A program made the position numbers and the translations under genes. From Chenopodium formosanum (taxonomy: Eukaryota > Streptophyta > Magnoliopsida > Caryophyllales > Amaranthaceae), in NCBI GenBank assembly GCA_024500155.1, contig CM044869.1, positions 49,121,898-49,185,897 of the forward strand: a stretch of 64,000 nucleotides of DNA, read 5' to 3'. This document shows positions 1 to 11,640 of the stretch, one piece after another; the first letter of the stretch is position 1, and every line of letters begins with the position of its first letter. The notes below the pieces were generated by a model. That model made no database searches. It saw only the letters and a list, made by a program, of their open reading frames with translations, and was not told where the DNA came from.

Positions 1-400
1 TCTTATCGAATCACGGTTGCTAAATACAACCTTTATCTACTTAACGGACCCATTTAAAAACCCATATATACCCTCCCCTCTCATTCTTTCACTTTTTCTC
101 TTCTTCCGCCTAAAATCCCAAAATCATCAAATCAAATTCATTCAATACCCAAATTCAATTTGAGATTTTTGCCATAATTCCTCAGACGTTAATTTTCGCT
201 TGTGTCACCTGGCTAATTATTCGTTGTTGTTGTAAAAATAATCTTCAAAATCTCCCTTATTTTTGTTGCTCCATTTTTTCATTTAGTTTTAGGGTTTAAT
301 TTCGCTTTTTTTTTTCACGTTCGACTATGATAATTTGGGGTTTTTATATACTCTTTATACAATTCGTTGGTTTTTGATCTGTTGGGATCGAATTTACATC
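1..400 (+). promoter_or_regulatory. Possible plant gene promoter and 5' leader
   Basis: A TATA-like stretch (catatatacc, near 61-71) is followed by a CT-rich, then A-rich leader of the kind seen at the start of plant transcripts. A T-rich tract and further AT-rich sequence continue to about 790, as an intron would. No coding exon is recognisable before the copia-derived LTR begins at 798. If this is a gene start, the body would lie beyond the transposon block or may be lost. Composition is the only evidence. Confidence 0.25.
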
Positions 401-1420
401 AAATTGATCGAAAAAATCGAATTGGGATGATATTTAGTTATAAAGAAGGGTAGTATTAGATAACTTAGGTAATACGGTTTCACCTATTTTATGTAACTGG
501 TATGAATTAGATTTGATTATTTTGCATGGGTGAGCTAAAATAGAGGAATTTATTTCATATAGCTGAGATATAATGACTGTAGCCTTTTTGTATAACTTGG
601 TAGTGATATAATTATTCCCAATTTCTTGTACTCGTAGTAGCTATGAAACAAGGGTTACTAGTTCATATGGGTTATATGAAATTGATATAACACATGCATA
701 AATATGTGATTGATGGTGGAGATCTTGGAGTATTTTGATGTTGTCTAGAACGAGCAGACCTCACCTTTTAAAAATTGATTATTTTGACTATAATATATGT
801 AGGACTTTAGATATTATAAGCGGAATTACACGGATCACATTCATAAGCATCTAATAACCATGAACATTGCATAACACATAAAGAACAAGTAATTATACCT
901 TTGAAGCGTGATTCCACGTGCGATCGAGCAAGAACAATGGGAGATAAAGAGCCTCAAGCGTGATTCCTCTACTTGGTCCATGGGCACAGATTAAACCTCC
1001 ACTAATGCTAGTTAGTCGTGATTGAACCTTTCAATCAACCTTCTACGAAGAGGAGAGGAGACAAATGAGCCACGAACCACCACCGCCACCGTGCGCTGGT
1101 GTCCGTACCATACGAACAAAGGGGGGGAAGAGAGAAGCGTGTGAGAGAGAGGGGAAGGAGTTTAGTTGCTTGCTTCACCATCTACTGTATGGGTGAATTA
1201 TGACTTATTTCAACCCTAGGCATGGCCTCTATTTATATATCACATATATAATTAGAGTCCATGTGAAGCCCAAACTCCTAGGCCACTTCTAACTACACTA
1301 GCCCTACTCCTTACATAGTTTATCATATCCTCATGAGGCCCAATTATGGGCCCCTAATTTGTTTAACCTAATACCCTTGTTGTGTGACCTCAAAGGATCC
1401 ATTCTAGTGGGCTTTGGACT

Positions 1421-2896
1421 CACTACTAGAAAACAGGGAAATAACGACGGACTACTTCCGACGGACCAATTATTCCGTCGGAAATATCGAATTTTTCGAC
1501 GGATTTTAATTCCGTCGGATATTTCCGACGAATTCTAAAATTCCGTCGGAAATCCGTCGGAAATTTCCGTAATATATGGGCTTTCCGACGGATATTTCCG
1601 TAGGAAATTACTTTTTCCGACGGATTTTTAGTTCGTCGGAAATTTCCGATGGAATTTCTGTCGGAACTTTTTTTTTTTAAAAAAAAATCAACCCTAGAAA
1701 CCCTAACACTCCTCTCTTTTCCGCCTCTTCTCCTCCTTATCTTTCCTCTTCTCTCTCCTCCCCTTCTCTTTCGTTCTCACTCCTCTCTCTGAATCTTACT
1801 CCCCTTCTCTTTCAATTCGTTCTCACTCCTCTTTCTGAATCTCACTCGTTCTCCTTCTTTCGATCTCTGAATCTCACTCATTCTCCTTCTCTATCTCTCC
1901 TCTACTCTACTTTCCCCTCAAATCTCCCACCATAGTCGCCAACACTAACCACCGACATCAACAACGGACAACGAACAACACCAACATCAACAACACCATC
2001 GCCGGCATCAACATCAACAATAATATTCATCTTTTTCGCCCTTACTCTCTCTTTTCATGCTTAAAACAAAGGTTTTTGGGTCAAATTCGACCATGAAAAC
2101 TCTAGATCTAGAGTTTTTATGGTCGAATTTGGCCTCTTAAACCCAATTTTGAGGTTATGTGTGGTCTAATTAAGGTATGTATTTCGTTTTTTTCAATTTT
2201 GATTTTATTTTGTTGTTTTATTGGAATTTTTTTTCACAATTTATGGTGGTGGTGGGAGGTGGCTGTTGGATGGAGATCGTGTTTGTGGGTTGCGTTCGGA
2301 TTTTAATTTTTTTTAATTTTTTTGTTAATTTCTGGGTTGTGATGATTTTTGGTGGTGGCGGTGGTGATTTTAGGTGGGTGGTGGGGTGGTAAATATGGTT
2401 AGGTGGCGGTGGTGGTTGTAGGTGGGTAGTGAGGTGGTGGATCTGGTGTAGGTGGCTGGTGGGTAGGGTTCTGGTGTGGGTGGTGATACGGTTGGTGGGG
2501 TTGGGTGTGGGTTAGGTGACTTGGTGAGTTGCTGGTTGTGTGAGGTTGGGGTAAGTGGTGTGGGCTGACGGCTTGCGGTGGTACAGCGTGGCGGTGGCCT
2601 TTTTTTTGTTTTTTTTAAAGCATTTTCCGACGGAAATTCCGTCGGGCATTTACGACGGAATTCAATTCCGTCGGAATTTTACGAGGGACTTTGCCGTGCT
2701 TGAAAATGCTCTCGGTGGACTGAAATCCGTCGGAAATTCCGTCGGAAAACCCATTTACGACGGAAATTCCGTCGGAAAAGGGTGTTTTTCCGACAACTTG
2801 TTACGACAGAATTCCGTCGCAAATGGGTTTTCCGATGGAAAACAAGGTGTTTCCGACGAAAAATTTCCGCCGCAATCAACCTGTTTTCTAGTAGTG
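1421..2896. mobile_element. Non-autonomous CACTA element (family A, copy 1)
   Basis: The ends are CACTACTAGAAAA and ttttctagtagtg, with a 3-bp target duplication ACT at 1418-1420 and 2897-2899; joining the flanks restores continuous copia LTR sequence. Inside both ends are many copies of a short motif, ttccgtcgg and its complement, in the first ~260 and last ~270 bp, the usual binding-site arrays of CACTA elements. The interior has a CT-rich leader-like stretch (1690-1910), a 48-bp near-palindrome (2083-2130) and GT-rich sequence (2240-2560). No transposase gene is present; the short open frames in the end arrays are chance products of the repeats. It is the same family as 20319-21543, in the opposite orientation. 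Confidence 0.93.
2083..2130. repeat. Conserved 48-bp near-palindrome in CACTA family A
   Basis: Two 24-bp arms meet at ctagatctag with one mismatch. The same structure recurs at 21052-21099 in the other copy of the family with two mismatches between arms. It sits mid-element, away from the terminal arrays. Confidence 0.85.
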
Positions 2897-3038
2897 ACTA
2901 TTTGACTAGCCCAAAGATCATTTATCATAATCTAGCAACAGACAATGATGACGACCCAAAAGAACGAACTTATTATCTCCATAATAGTGATCCTTAATAT
3001 ATCTAGTAATTGAACTTATCAAAAACATTATTCCTTCA

Positions 3039-3363
3039 ATCTCCCATTTGTCTGAGACAAGTGCGCAATATTCAAATTCCTTAAGTTAATGTGTGTCGAT
3101 TTGATAATATGATTGCATCTCATGTCATGATCATATTAATCTACAAATATTTTCTTGAAATCTGATTTAGAATTACAAAACAAATGATTACTATGTAATC
3201 CATTTGAGCACGACCATGCATTTTCTGAATTCTCCGTCTTTAAGGGGCCAAGACACATTCCTAATTAAATAGGTAGATGTAAGGAGGGTGTGCCCATCGT
3301 AGGGGATCCTTCTCCTTATATGCCCATGACCATTTAAAAGCCCAGGACTTTACACTTTTTAGG
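3039..3363 (-). mobile_element. 3' internal fragment of truncated copia copy
   Basis: Read on the minus strand, 3039-3260 matches 53040-53268 of the complete copia element: polypurine tract next to the LTR, the caagtg..gcgcaatattcaaattcc region, and the stretch ending near the 'cctaattaaatagg' text. Similarity fades beyond about 3290. No gag or pol sequence follows, so most of this copy is missing. Confidence 0.7.
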
Positions 3364-4761
3364 GTGTGTTAGGATTTGAAATCCTGACTATTTGGGAGAC
3401 CTTTGAATTAGAGTTGATCGTATCATTATGCTTTTTTGTAAGAAATTAGTAAGGAGTCACCAATGAGTTTTAGGAAAACTCATAAACCTCGTTCATGCCT
3501 TTTTCCCAAGTAGGGTTCAAGGGATATTTAGCATGAATCATAAGTTTAACTCATGCCCAAATTGGTCTACGTGTACCAGAAATGAGTTCGGGAGCGAGGA
3601 TACTAAAATAACGTTCCTTTTAGGGAGGAATCGCTATTCTAGCCCTAGTGCGGTCTCTACTAGCGTTTCCTTTTTCACAATTTCATTAACAAACAATATA
3701 TGCAACGTGATACCTAAAAGCTATGTTAGTTGATTTTATTTACAAGCATTCAATCACGTAGGAATTACATTGCAAAGTCGTTAATCTTTATTTAATTAAT
3801 ATTCGTGAAAAGAACGATAAATAAACAATATTCGCCTTGTCTTAAGTGATCAAACAACAATTAATTATTCAATTCTATTCTTTATTTAACACAAGATACT
3901 ATGTGAAATTAATTAATTAAAAGTTTGTTTAAAGTGGTCAAAAACACTAATTAATCATTTAAAGTTTGTTTAAACAATAAAAGAAAAGGTGATTGATCTA
4001 AGTTCTCGGGAATTTACCACTTTTCCTTGCTAAATCTTCGTTTAGAACACTTATGGACTCCTTGTTCGGGAACCTCCACCATAGTAACAAGTAATAAAGG
4101 GGTGAGTGTTTAGGACAAGAGGATTGAGAGTACACAAGTTCACAAAGTTTCTGCCATAGTTTCGGGTTAATTTTTGTCTTTAAGCCTCGTATTAAGCCTC
4201 TATTTATAGGGAATGGCTGCGTTTAGGGTTTCGAGTATTCTGCTGCAGCAGGTGTCGCGCGCATCTGAATAGGTTGCTCGCGATTTTCCAGCACAAGTGA
4301 TTTGGATGCGCTGCTACAGGCAGCGCAATTGAATGTCTTGCGCGCGGTAATATGGTAAGATTCGATTTTATATTTTTATGAAATTCTGAATCTTCCGCAA
4401 GCACATCACTAGAGGTTGCGCTGGGTGTCATGCGCAACCTTGTGAGTTGCGCGCGCCAGACCAACGCGACTTATTGAGATGCACACAGATTTTTCTGCGC
4501 TAGCTTTAATTTTTAACCTAGGCGCCTCTAAATCCGTCAAAATTAGGTTTTAACCTCGAGATTAAGCAATTATGATCAGGCTTAGTTAATTTGGACCTTA
4601 ATTCATTTTGTTTTGGGTTAGGCTAGTCATTTTTGCATTCTTGTGACTTAATCAGTTGTCCATAAGTATTCTTCACGTTGATCCAACACAAATTAAGATG
4701 GTTTTATTTATCGTCAGAGCACATCCTGTCGGGACAGAAGGCCAAAAGTAGATGTCTACAG
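3364..4761 (+). mobile_element. Gypsy-type LTR, probable
   Basis: A probable LTR of a Ty3/gypsy element. It begins near tgtgttagga and ends gatgtctaca at 4761, the same ending style as the LTRs at 15936-16209 and 22543-24453. It holds a TATA-like box (ctatttatag, about 4199-4208), directly followed by a ~200-bp stretch rich in gcgcgc and gcagcg hairpins (4230-4500). Gag-like text does not follow; 4762-5290 is leader-like sequence without a reading frame. The 5' boundary is a guess and no target duplication was found. Confidence 0.5.
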
Positions 4762-5297
4762 TTAGCCCCTACTTTGATCGAGTCTAGAATAGACGAGGAT
4801 CAAAGTAGCCAAGACAATAAATCCGAGACTCATTCTGCAAAGTTCCCTAAGAATAGAGAATCTTTCAGTAGTGTTAAGGATGTCGAAACAATCCTTGATT
4901 CGCTAAGTGTTTGAGACAAGTAGTTATTAAGGCTAGAGAAAGAATTTTCTAGTCTTAACTCGCTAAAGAATCTAGATTGATCCTTTGCAAGTGTAGAACG
5001 CTTTTACAAGTAAAGGTTGTCCTAAGTGATGTCACATCATGAGAAGATATCGGTTTAAAAAAGAGTAAAAAGGATGATATCCTCACAATTATGGCATTGT
5101 TGATCTAAAGTCCCTCAATATGTCATTTAAACTTTAGTCCATGATTTTAACAAGTTAAAAGATGATAAAAGAGAGGTGTTTCGGCGTTTGTAGCCTAACA
5201 CGTGAATAGAGGTTTTGACACTCGCTTGTAAAAATGCAGTATTTGGGGTCCACAAGATAGAAATACATGTCTCAGGACTAGAGGCATATATCCAAAT
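4762..5297 (+). other. Probable gypsy leader remnant
   Basis: AT-rich sequence after the LTR end, starting gttagcccctactttgatcg. It has repeated fragments of the same phrase (actttgatcgagtct / gaggatcaaagtag, an inverted pair at 4770-4806) and short echoes of 'aatctagattgatcctttgcaag'. The reading frame at 4678-4914 has no recognisable domain. I see no gene. Confidence 0.35.
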
Positions 5298-5838
5298 TAG
5301 GGGTGAGCATGGGACGGGTACCCATACCGTTAGTACTAACGGTTCGGGTACTCGATAACCAAAATCCCTAAAAGTGATATCCATAACCCGAACCGATAAG
5401 TTCGGGTACCCAGATTATCGGATCGGTTATCGGGTACCTTATAAGATATCCAATAATGATACTTAAACTTAATTATGTAGTTATTATGATATAATTTACC
5501 ACTAATTAACAACAATATCATATGATTTTGACCAAATTATTAATAATATTACTAATCATTGATATTATAAAGTAATTATGAAGTAAAGTAAGAGTTTAGA
5601 TTTTAAAAAAATAGATTTAAGTAGGGAAATCAAGCAAAAAAATGCTTATTGGATCTGGTAATAAAAAAATGATTTTAATAGATTTTAAAAATGATACCCA
5701 ATAACCATACCCGATAATAAATTATCGGAACGGGTACCCGAACCGTTATGGTTATCGGATCTGGTACCCTAATTTTCGGAACGGTTACGGATCGGTTTTT
5801 TGAGTTTTCGGTTTTTCGGCTAGTTTTGCTCAGCCTTA
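5298..5838. mobile_element. hAT-type MITE with 8-bp target duplication
   Basis: The element begins taggggtgagca and ends tgctcagcctta (imperfect inverted ends), and is flanked by an exact 8-bp duplication, atccaaat (5290-5297 and 5839-5846). The interior alternates cgggtacccg and cggttatcgg motifs that make it strongly self-complementary. It has no coding capacity. It resembles the MITE at 46512-46949 in its ends and its gggtaccc motifs. Confidence 0.9.
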
Positions 5839-6607
5839 ATCCAAATCCAGTGAGAGAGAAGAAAATTGGCAACTTTCTCAACAGTTTTGTCTACAAGATG
5901 AAAACACGTGTCTTAGAACCAGGGGCACGTGTCTAAAATAGGTGTGACTTCGGCATGTCGCTCTTTATACAGGGGGTGGACGGACACCATAACTGTCTGA
6001 TAAGCCAGTAAGCTCACTAACTACCGTATTTGCTTCCAATCGAGAAGTGTCTGTTCTCGAAGGTTCGACGCGCCAATCGACTCGTTTTAGCTAACACCAA
6101 AAGAAAGAAAAGAAGCTCTACCGTTTTCGTTACGGGAGGTAGATCACGTTGTTGGGGAAGAGGTGAAATTTCACGCAACACCTACGCCATACAATTTTAT
6201 GTTGTACGATATGCCAATCTTTTTGTTGTGGACGCCAAAAAGAAAGAAAAGAACGTGACATTTCTGAAGTCTACACAGTACAATGACAACCCTGTCTATG
6301 GGAGCTTTTACGTAAAGCACCACTACGGAACGTTTTAAGACACGCTCACGAAAAACGTCCAAAACGTATGCTTAAGGGAGGAACAAAGCACGGTGTACAT
6401 GCAGGATGATGCAAAAAACTATCAAAGAAGAAAAGAAACTACTGGGTGAAAATCAATTAAAAGGATTTTGATGATTTATGTGTTATTACATCTAACAACG
6501 CACAAAATCGTTGGAAATTTTTTAAAACGGATCAAAATATGAGAACTGGTCTTTTAAGTGACCAGTATCCGCACACAACTCAGTGGGTCGCGCTGGCTAG
6601 GCGTGCG
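5839..6607. other. Retroelement leader-like sequence, no gene seen
   Basis: Contains a tandem echo of the phrase acacgtgtcttaga..ggcacgtgtctaaaa, and two copies of an A-rich phrase (ccaaaagaaagaaaagaa at 6097 and gccaaaaagaaagaaaagaa at 6234). It is less AT-rich than its surroundings around 5940-6180. A reading frame at 6030-6338 has no recognisable domain. The location next to gypsy LTR pieces suggests untranslated leader of such an element. Confidence 0.3.
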
Positions 6608-7977
6608 TGTAGACACCTGATTGTGTCTCCCCAAAAACCAAACCCAATGATGAATATCTTTCACGTCGTTGATTGTTGAACAAGGTGAAAATGTGAAAAT
6701 TCTTATGATACGGTTGTTTTAATAAAAACACTTCTTTCTGTTTTTGAAAATATTTCTTTTCGTACTCTATTTATGGAAAATGTCCAGTCCAGTTTATTTT
6801 GGTCCATGATAAGGGTCCAATAATGTTGTATTTGTATTGGGCTCGGAAAGAGCTTTCCAACGATATATTATAAGCGTAATTCCGATGAATAATGAGGAAG
6901 TTATGGCCAAAATACTTAATTAGGCTTGAAATGAGTTTTATATACGGCCCAATGATCAAGTGGAGGGTGGTAGGGAATATTTCAAGCATCCTACACTTGA
7001 GCCCCAGTGTGATCATACACTTAAGTATGGTGGCGTCCAAAGGGAAGGAAGCTAGAGCAAAGGAGTCGCCAACAAGTTTTAGGAACTTGTAAACTGTTCA
7101 CAGGATGAAGGTTACACCCCTTCACGATCCATGAGATCGCTAACTCCATAGTGGTCTGGAACCATGACTGGATATTCGGGGATGAAGGTACAAATCCAAC
7201 CTAAAAAAGATTGAACCTGCCCTAGATAGGCCTCTACTTTATTCTTCTCATATTCATGTGCGCTTTCTAACTAACATACAATCAATATATTAATCCTAAA
7301 CCTGTTAAATCTATGTTGGTTGAATATTAATGCACAAACAAAACTACTATTGGCGATCACTTGAATCAAAATCACATTAGCCTAAACAAAATTATTAATT
7401 ATCTTATTAAACGTGATTTCAAGTACAAATTCACTTTAATCCTGCAAGAGAGGGCATGATCAAGCAATAACAATAATATATATCAAGTAACATAATTCAA
7501 GTGACATGCTAGGATTTGTACTTGAAATCACGCTTAATGAGATAATTAATAATTATATTTAGGCTAATGTGATTTTAATTCAAGTGATCGCCAACAATAG
7601 ATTTGTTTGTGCATTAATAATCAACCAACATAGATTAAACAGGTTTAGGATTAATATAATGATTGTATGTTAGTCAGAAAGCGTACATGATTATGAGAAG
7701 AATAAAGTAGAGACTTATTTTTAAGGCAAGTTCAATCTCTTTTAGGTTGGATTTGTATCTTCATCCCCGAATATCCAGTCATGGTTCCAGACCACTATGG
7801 AGTTAGCGATCTCATGGATCATGACGGGGTGTAACCTTCACCCTATGAACGGTTTATAAGTTCCTAAAATTTGTTAGCGACTCTTTTGCTCTGGCTTCCT
7901 TCCCTTTGGACGCCATCATACTTAAGTGTATGATCACAGTGGGGTTCAAGTGTGGGATGCTTGAAATATTCCCCACA
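6608..7977 (-). mobile_element. Rearranged gypsy LTR with internal inverted duplication
   Basis: On the minus strand the LTR starts at 7977 (TGTGGGGAAT) and ends at 6608 (..gtgtctaca), the same family as the solo LTR 22543-24453. The segment 6608-6960 is the 3' part. The 5' part is present twice in opposite directions: 6969-7431 (plus) and 7514-7977 (minus), separated by ~80 bp. The ~1 kb middle of the family is missing. The two arms share the phrases tggtggcgtccaaagggaaggaagc and ggaaccatgactggatattc (in their complements), with scattered differences. Confidence 0.75.
6969..7977. repeat. Large inverted repeat (~460-bp arms)
   Basis: Arm 1 is 6969-7431 and arm 2 is 7514-7977, read in reverse. 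Arm identity looks about 90 percent by eye. The loop is ~80 bp of tatatatcaagtaacat-type sequence. A transcript through it would fold into a long hairpin. Confidence 0.8.
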
Positions 7978-9873
7978 GCGCACAAGAAACGGTTATTGAG
8001 AATCTGAAAATATATTTATTTGAGAAAATGAAACAAAAAATTCAGAAGGAAAATTTTGAAGACTATTTTTTATATTTAGAAAGTAAGAAACATGTTATTT
8101 CGAACTAGAATTTAAAATTTGGAGAAGGTCCAATAATTTTAACGAAAGTTTGTTTTGAAAATAAAATGAAGCAACTTTTTCTAGTACGCAAAATACATAA
8201 TCATGTTATTTTCAAAACTGGACCCAAAGTGGAAAGAAAAGTCTAGCTCATAATTGAGTGTGACTTTTCCGTCCAAGATTGATGAAGGTAAGTTGTAATT
8301 TGCAACTTATTTCAACAAAGCTATGAAAATGTGAGCAAACTTTAGTATATCTAATTTTGTTTATGTTTTTCTTTTTAGTGTTTGTCATCATTGTCATATT
8401 TTGCTAATTGAAAGTAAAGCACTTCCACTTAAATAAGCACCGTAGTTTGAAGATGAATATTTATCAAACTTAGGTTGGATGGAGTGTTAGAATAATTTTG
8501 TAAAATCATTCGAATCAACACTTTCCAAAATATGGTCTTATTTCAAAACGAAAGTTGAGGTGAGACCTATATTTTTGTAGCCCCCAAGTGTAGATTTAGG
8601 TGGCTTTTAGAATTCATGTATACGTATGTTAGGGGATGTTTCTCATGTTTATTTGGAGTCCCAAGATTTGTATTTTCAATTTGTGGAATATTGCATATGT
8701 TTATCACGAACTGTTTGATCAAGTAACATAATTAATTATCTTGGTCAAATAATAGGAAGTGGTATTCTTCACTTTGTCATTTAAAGTTATTAAGATGAAA
8801 GCTTTGCATGACATTGATTTCGTAGCATAAATAGCGTGTTCAAATCTATAAATAGAGAGAAGTGGAGATGTCTTGGCTTTTTTAGTCTCCAGTTTGAGGC
8901 AAGGAGCGAAAAATTATACTATTTTTCGAGTATTTTAGTTGCCAAATGGGAGGGATAATTCCGACTTACCCCCTAAAAAAGAAATGAACAAAAAGACGGA
9001 TTTGCATAAAAAGGAAGGGGATCCAACTTTCCCATAGAAGAATAAAAAAAAGAGAATTAGACATGTTTTCGAAAAGCAAGGATTATTGACTTAATATTTG
9101 AATCATCATGATGATTTGGCAATGAGGTATACGTGTAATAGTGATAACGATCCTTTTTTCATGTAGCGATCATGTTCAATCAATGTTCCTCGCTTAGAGA
9201 GGATAGAGATATCCCACGCAGGCGGACATATTAGTTGCTCATGATAAGTGAGAAGACCAATGCTCAAGAGTTGTAAAAAGACATCTAAAGTTGACATCCA
9301 GGTTGTCGATATATCAAATCAATTTACTGTATTAACTCGTTTTCTTTCTAGGCAATGTATATAGAACTTGAATCACCTTGGTAATAAAAAGCCCTTTTAT
9401 TAAAAGAAAATAAGATGATTATTTTTTAAAGTGATTGTCATCAAATTTTCTTGGCAAAAGATATGGAAAACATCGGATTTAGTTTGATTCGATTGCTTTA
9501 CTAAAATGATGTGATCAAGCCAATGGCTATCAAATCATCCAAATTATTTGTAATTTTTTGTTATATATAATTTTGTAATCATTTACTCAACACTTCATGT
9601 ATTTTATATATAGGCATAACTACTTAATAGCAGGTCCATATGTGCAAAGGTCTAAGGTTGGCCATATTTTCGTAGAATGATGATTTTTGTGGTACATGAT
9701 TATGGTCTACCTCAAAGAGAGCCTTTCCAGGGTTGTAACATGGCTAGGCTCAAGGTTATGAAAAATGGACAGGCTCAAGTATACGCCTTTAATCCCCTAC
9801 TTTTGGTGCTTCTCAAATTAAAACCTTTCTACTTTGTATGACAACTCCTACATCAAGTGCCTTTTCCTTGTCT

Positions 9874-9878
<5 letters not shown>
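7978..9878. other. AT-rich intergenic sequence, no gene seen
   Basis: No open frame of coding character, no terminal repeats and no recognised domain on either strand. The 63-residue frame on the minus strand at 9106-9297 has no family resemblance I can name. Confidence 0.4.

Positions 9879-9945
<67 letters not shown>
9879..9945. repeat. (CT)n microsatellite
   Basis: About 67 bp of almost pure CT dinucleotide, followed by a T-rich tract with interspersed C. Confidence 0.95.
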
Positions 9946-9946
<1 letters not shown>

Positions 9947-10560
9947 TTTTCTTTTTTTTTCTTTTTGACAGGTTTGGTGTTGGGTTTAGAACGATTTTAC
10001 ATTCGATCTTTTCTTTTTTGGGTTTAGACTAACTTTGTGTCTTATGTTTCGTTCCCCTAATTTTTTCATTTGTATCTCTTTGCACCATTCCCATCCTAAG
10101 GCTTGGAATAATGTAGGTTGAATAAGTAAAGCTCAATTGACGAAGCTCAAAAGGGCTAATAAAAGATGGATTGTTCTAAGGTTATTAACGTGGAATTATC
10201 TACGTGGAGTTTCAAGTTGCCTCATGTGTTGCTGTAATCATCATATCTCTTTTCAGTGGGCCATCAGATGGGCTTCTTTTCATTCAATACATCTTGTAAG
10301 CCAAAGCTTATCAAGATTCTTAAAGTGCTAAGTATGTATGCCTTTTTTGATATTACCTATTTGCATGTATATGTTTTATTTAATTTGAGCTAATAGCAAC
10401 AAAGAGATTGAAAAGAGAACAAGATAGACGTACTTGAAAATATAATTTTTATTCATTAATTAATGAGAGTACATAATAAGTAGATTCGACAGCATGAATC
10501 TCTTAGTCCATCATATAGAAAACAAAAGAAAAAGAAACAAAACAAGACCTAGGGTGCTAC
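9946..10560. other. Unassigned sequence next to gag remnant
   Basis: AT-rich, with no convincing gene on either strand. It lies 3' of the minus-strand gag fragment and probably belongs to the same decayed gypsy element. Confidence 0.3.
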
Positions 10561-11372
10561 ATCTTGAATTATTGACAACTTCTTGAGATTGCGTTTTTGA
10601 GCTTTGTCCGTTTCCAACGTAGGTGAAATCCTCTCTAAAAATCTAATCAATCTATATGATTCATGGTTTCATTTATCAAGTCCCTTTCAATTAATGTTCC
10701 CACAGTATAGAATTTTTGAAATGTGTCTAAACCAAGGTATTGTAAATGACACTTGTATGGTGGAGACATATTGTCTATGAACTTTGGGACAAGTTCATGA
10801 TTCGCTTTGTGAAAGAAGAACAACCTTTGATCGCCACCTGGAAAAGAAGTCAATAAAGCCTTCCTCTTCCCCTTGCTTAAGTAATTCAAGATCGCGCAAG
10901 GTAGTTGTGAGCTCGATGTTGTCTCCATATTGGGCTAAAAACGCTTTTACAACGTCACTCCAAGTGGAATTTTGTTTTACATCGAGGTTATAAAACCATG
11001 ATCTAGCATGGCGGGTCCAATGAAAGAGGAAAAGTACATGCATATAAACTATGCTCAACCCCTTTCAATGCCATAATTCCAATAAAGCTCATTAAGTGAG
11101 TCCTAGGATTATCTGTAACCTTAAAGGTTGGTAAATCCGTAGTCAAGAACTTTTCAGGGAGAGTCTTGCCACTAGGTTGTGGTGCAAGCTCATAATTGAA
11201 GTACTTATTCCCTGAGCTAACTCGAAGGACAATTTTCTCCAAGGCCTCTACTCTTTCGGCTCTTGATTTTTCTTGCAGAATGTTTTCTTTTTCTTTCTCT
11301 GCTTTTATTTTAACCTTTTCTGCTTTTTTATGAGCTTTCATTTGGGCTTCTTCTTCTTGTAGGGCCTTTAGG
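10560..11372 (-). pseudogene. Ty3/gypsy gag fragment, frameshifted
   Basis: Three overlapping minus-strand frames together read as the capsid part of a plant gypsy Gag, the structural protein of the particle. The first (11341-11003) opens with a lysine/glutamate-rich coiled-coil segment and passes to a motif like LPEKF..TDLPTF..TDNPRTHL, characteristic of the start of the retrotransposon gag domain. The second (11058-10795) has ARSWFYNL and a long helix ending SRWRSK. The third (10928-10647) continues with PKFIDNM. At least two frameshifts separate them, so no intact protein is made. The 5' end is cut at 11373 by a CACTA-like left end. No protease or polymerase follows. It is likely related to the gypsy LTR pieces at 6608-7977 and 15936-16209. 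Confidence 0.75.
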
Positions 11373-11640
11373 CACTAGTGGAAAAAATGTCATTTGTAAC
11401 ACCCTATTTGTAACGGGCAGTAATTTGTTAGTTACAATAAACCTATTTGTAACGGGCAAAATAACAGTCCGTTACATTAAAACAGCATAGTGGTACGGAA
11501 AATATTATTCGTAACGGGCAAAATAATGTCCGTTACAAAAATTACATTATTTGTAACGGGCAGTATTTTGCCCGATATAAATAAGTTGTTGTTTGTAATG
11601 GGCAGAAGTTGCCCGATACAAATAATTTAGAACAAAACCC
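11373..11640 (+). mobile_element. CACTA-like left end (family C)
   Basis: Begins cactagtggaaaaaatgtc and holds about seven copies of a ttgtaacgggca-type motif and its complement in the first 250 bp, the layout of a CACTA terminal array. It interrupts the minus-strand gag fragment. A CT-rich leader (11645-11880) follows, as in family A. I found no matching right end before 16 kb, so the element is truncated, rearranged, or its other end is too diverged to see. Confidence 0.65.

Larger units (their letters stand above)
798..3038 (-). mobile_element. Copia LTR (minus strand), split by a CACTA element
   Basis: Read on the minus strand, this LTR starts at 3038 (TGAAGG..) and ends at 798 (..gtcctaca). 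It matches the LTRs of the complete copia element at 37507-54056 along most of its length, including the segments around 950-1060 (splice-like leader text) and 2900-3036. Without the inserted CACTA element it would be about 760 bp, close to the 777-788 bp of the intact family. It is followed at 3039-3260 by sequence matching the region just inside the 3' LTR of the complete element, so this is a 3' LTR of a truncated copy. No matching 5-bp duplication was found. Confidence 0.85.

Noticed and set aside
2555..2997. Several overlapping open frames on both strands at the right end of CACTA family A copy 1
   Set aside because: They are translations of the ttccgtcgg terminal repeats and share no domain; the same happens at 20296-20725.
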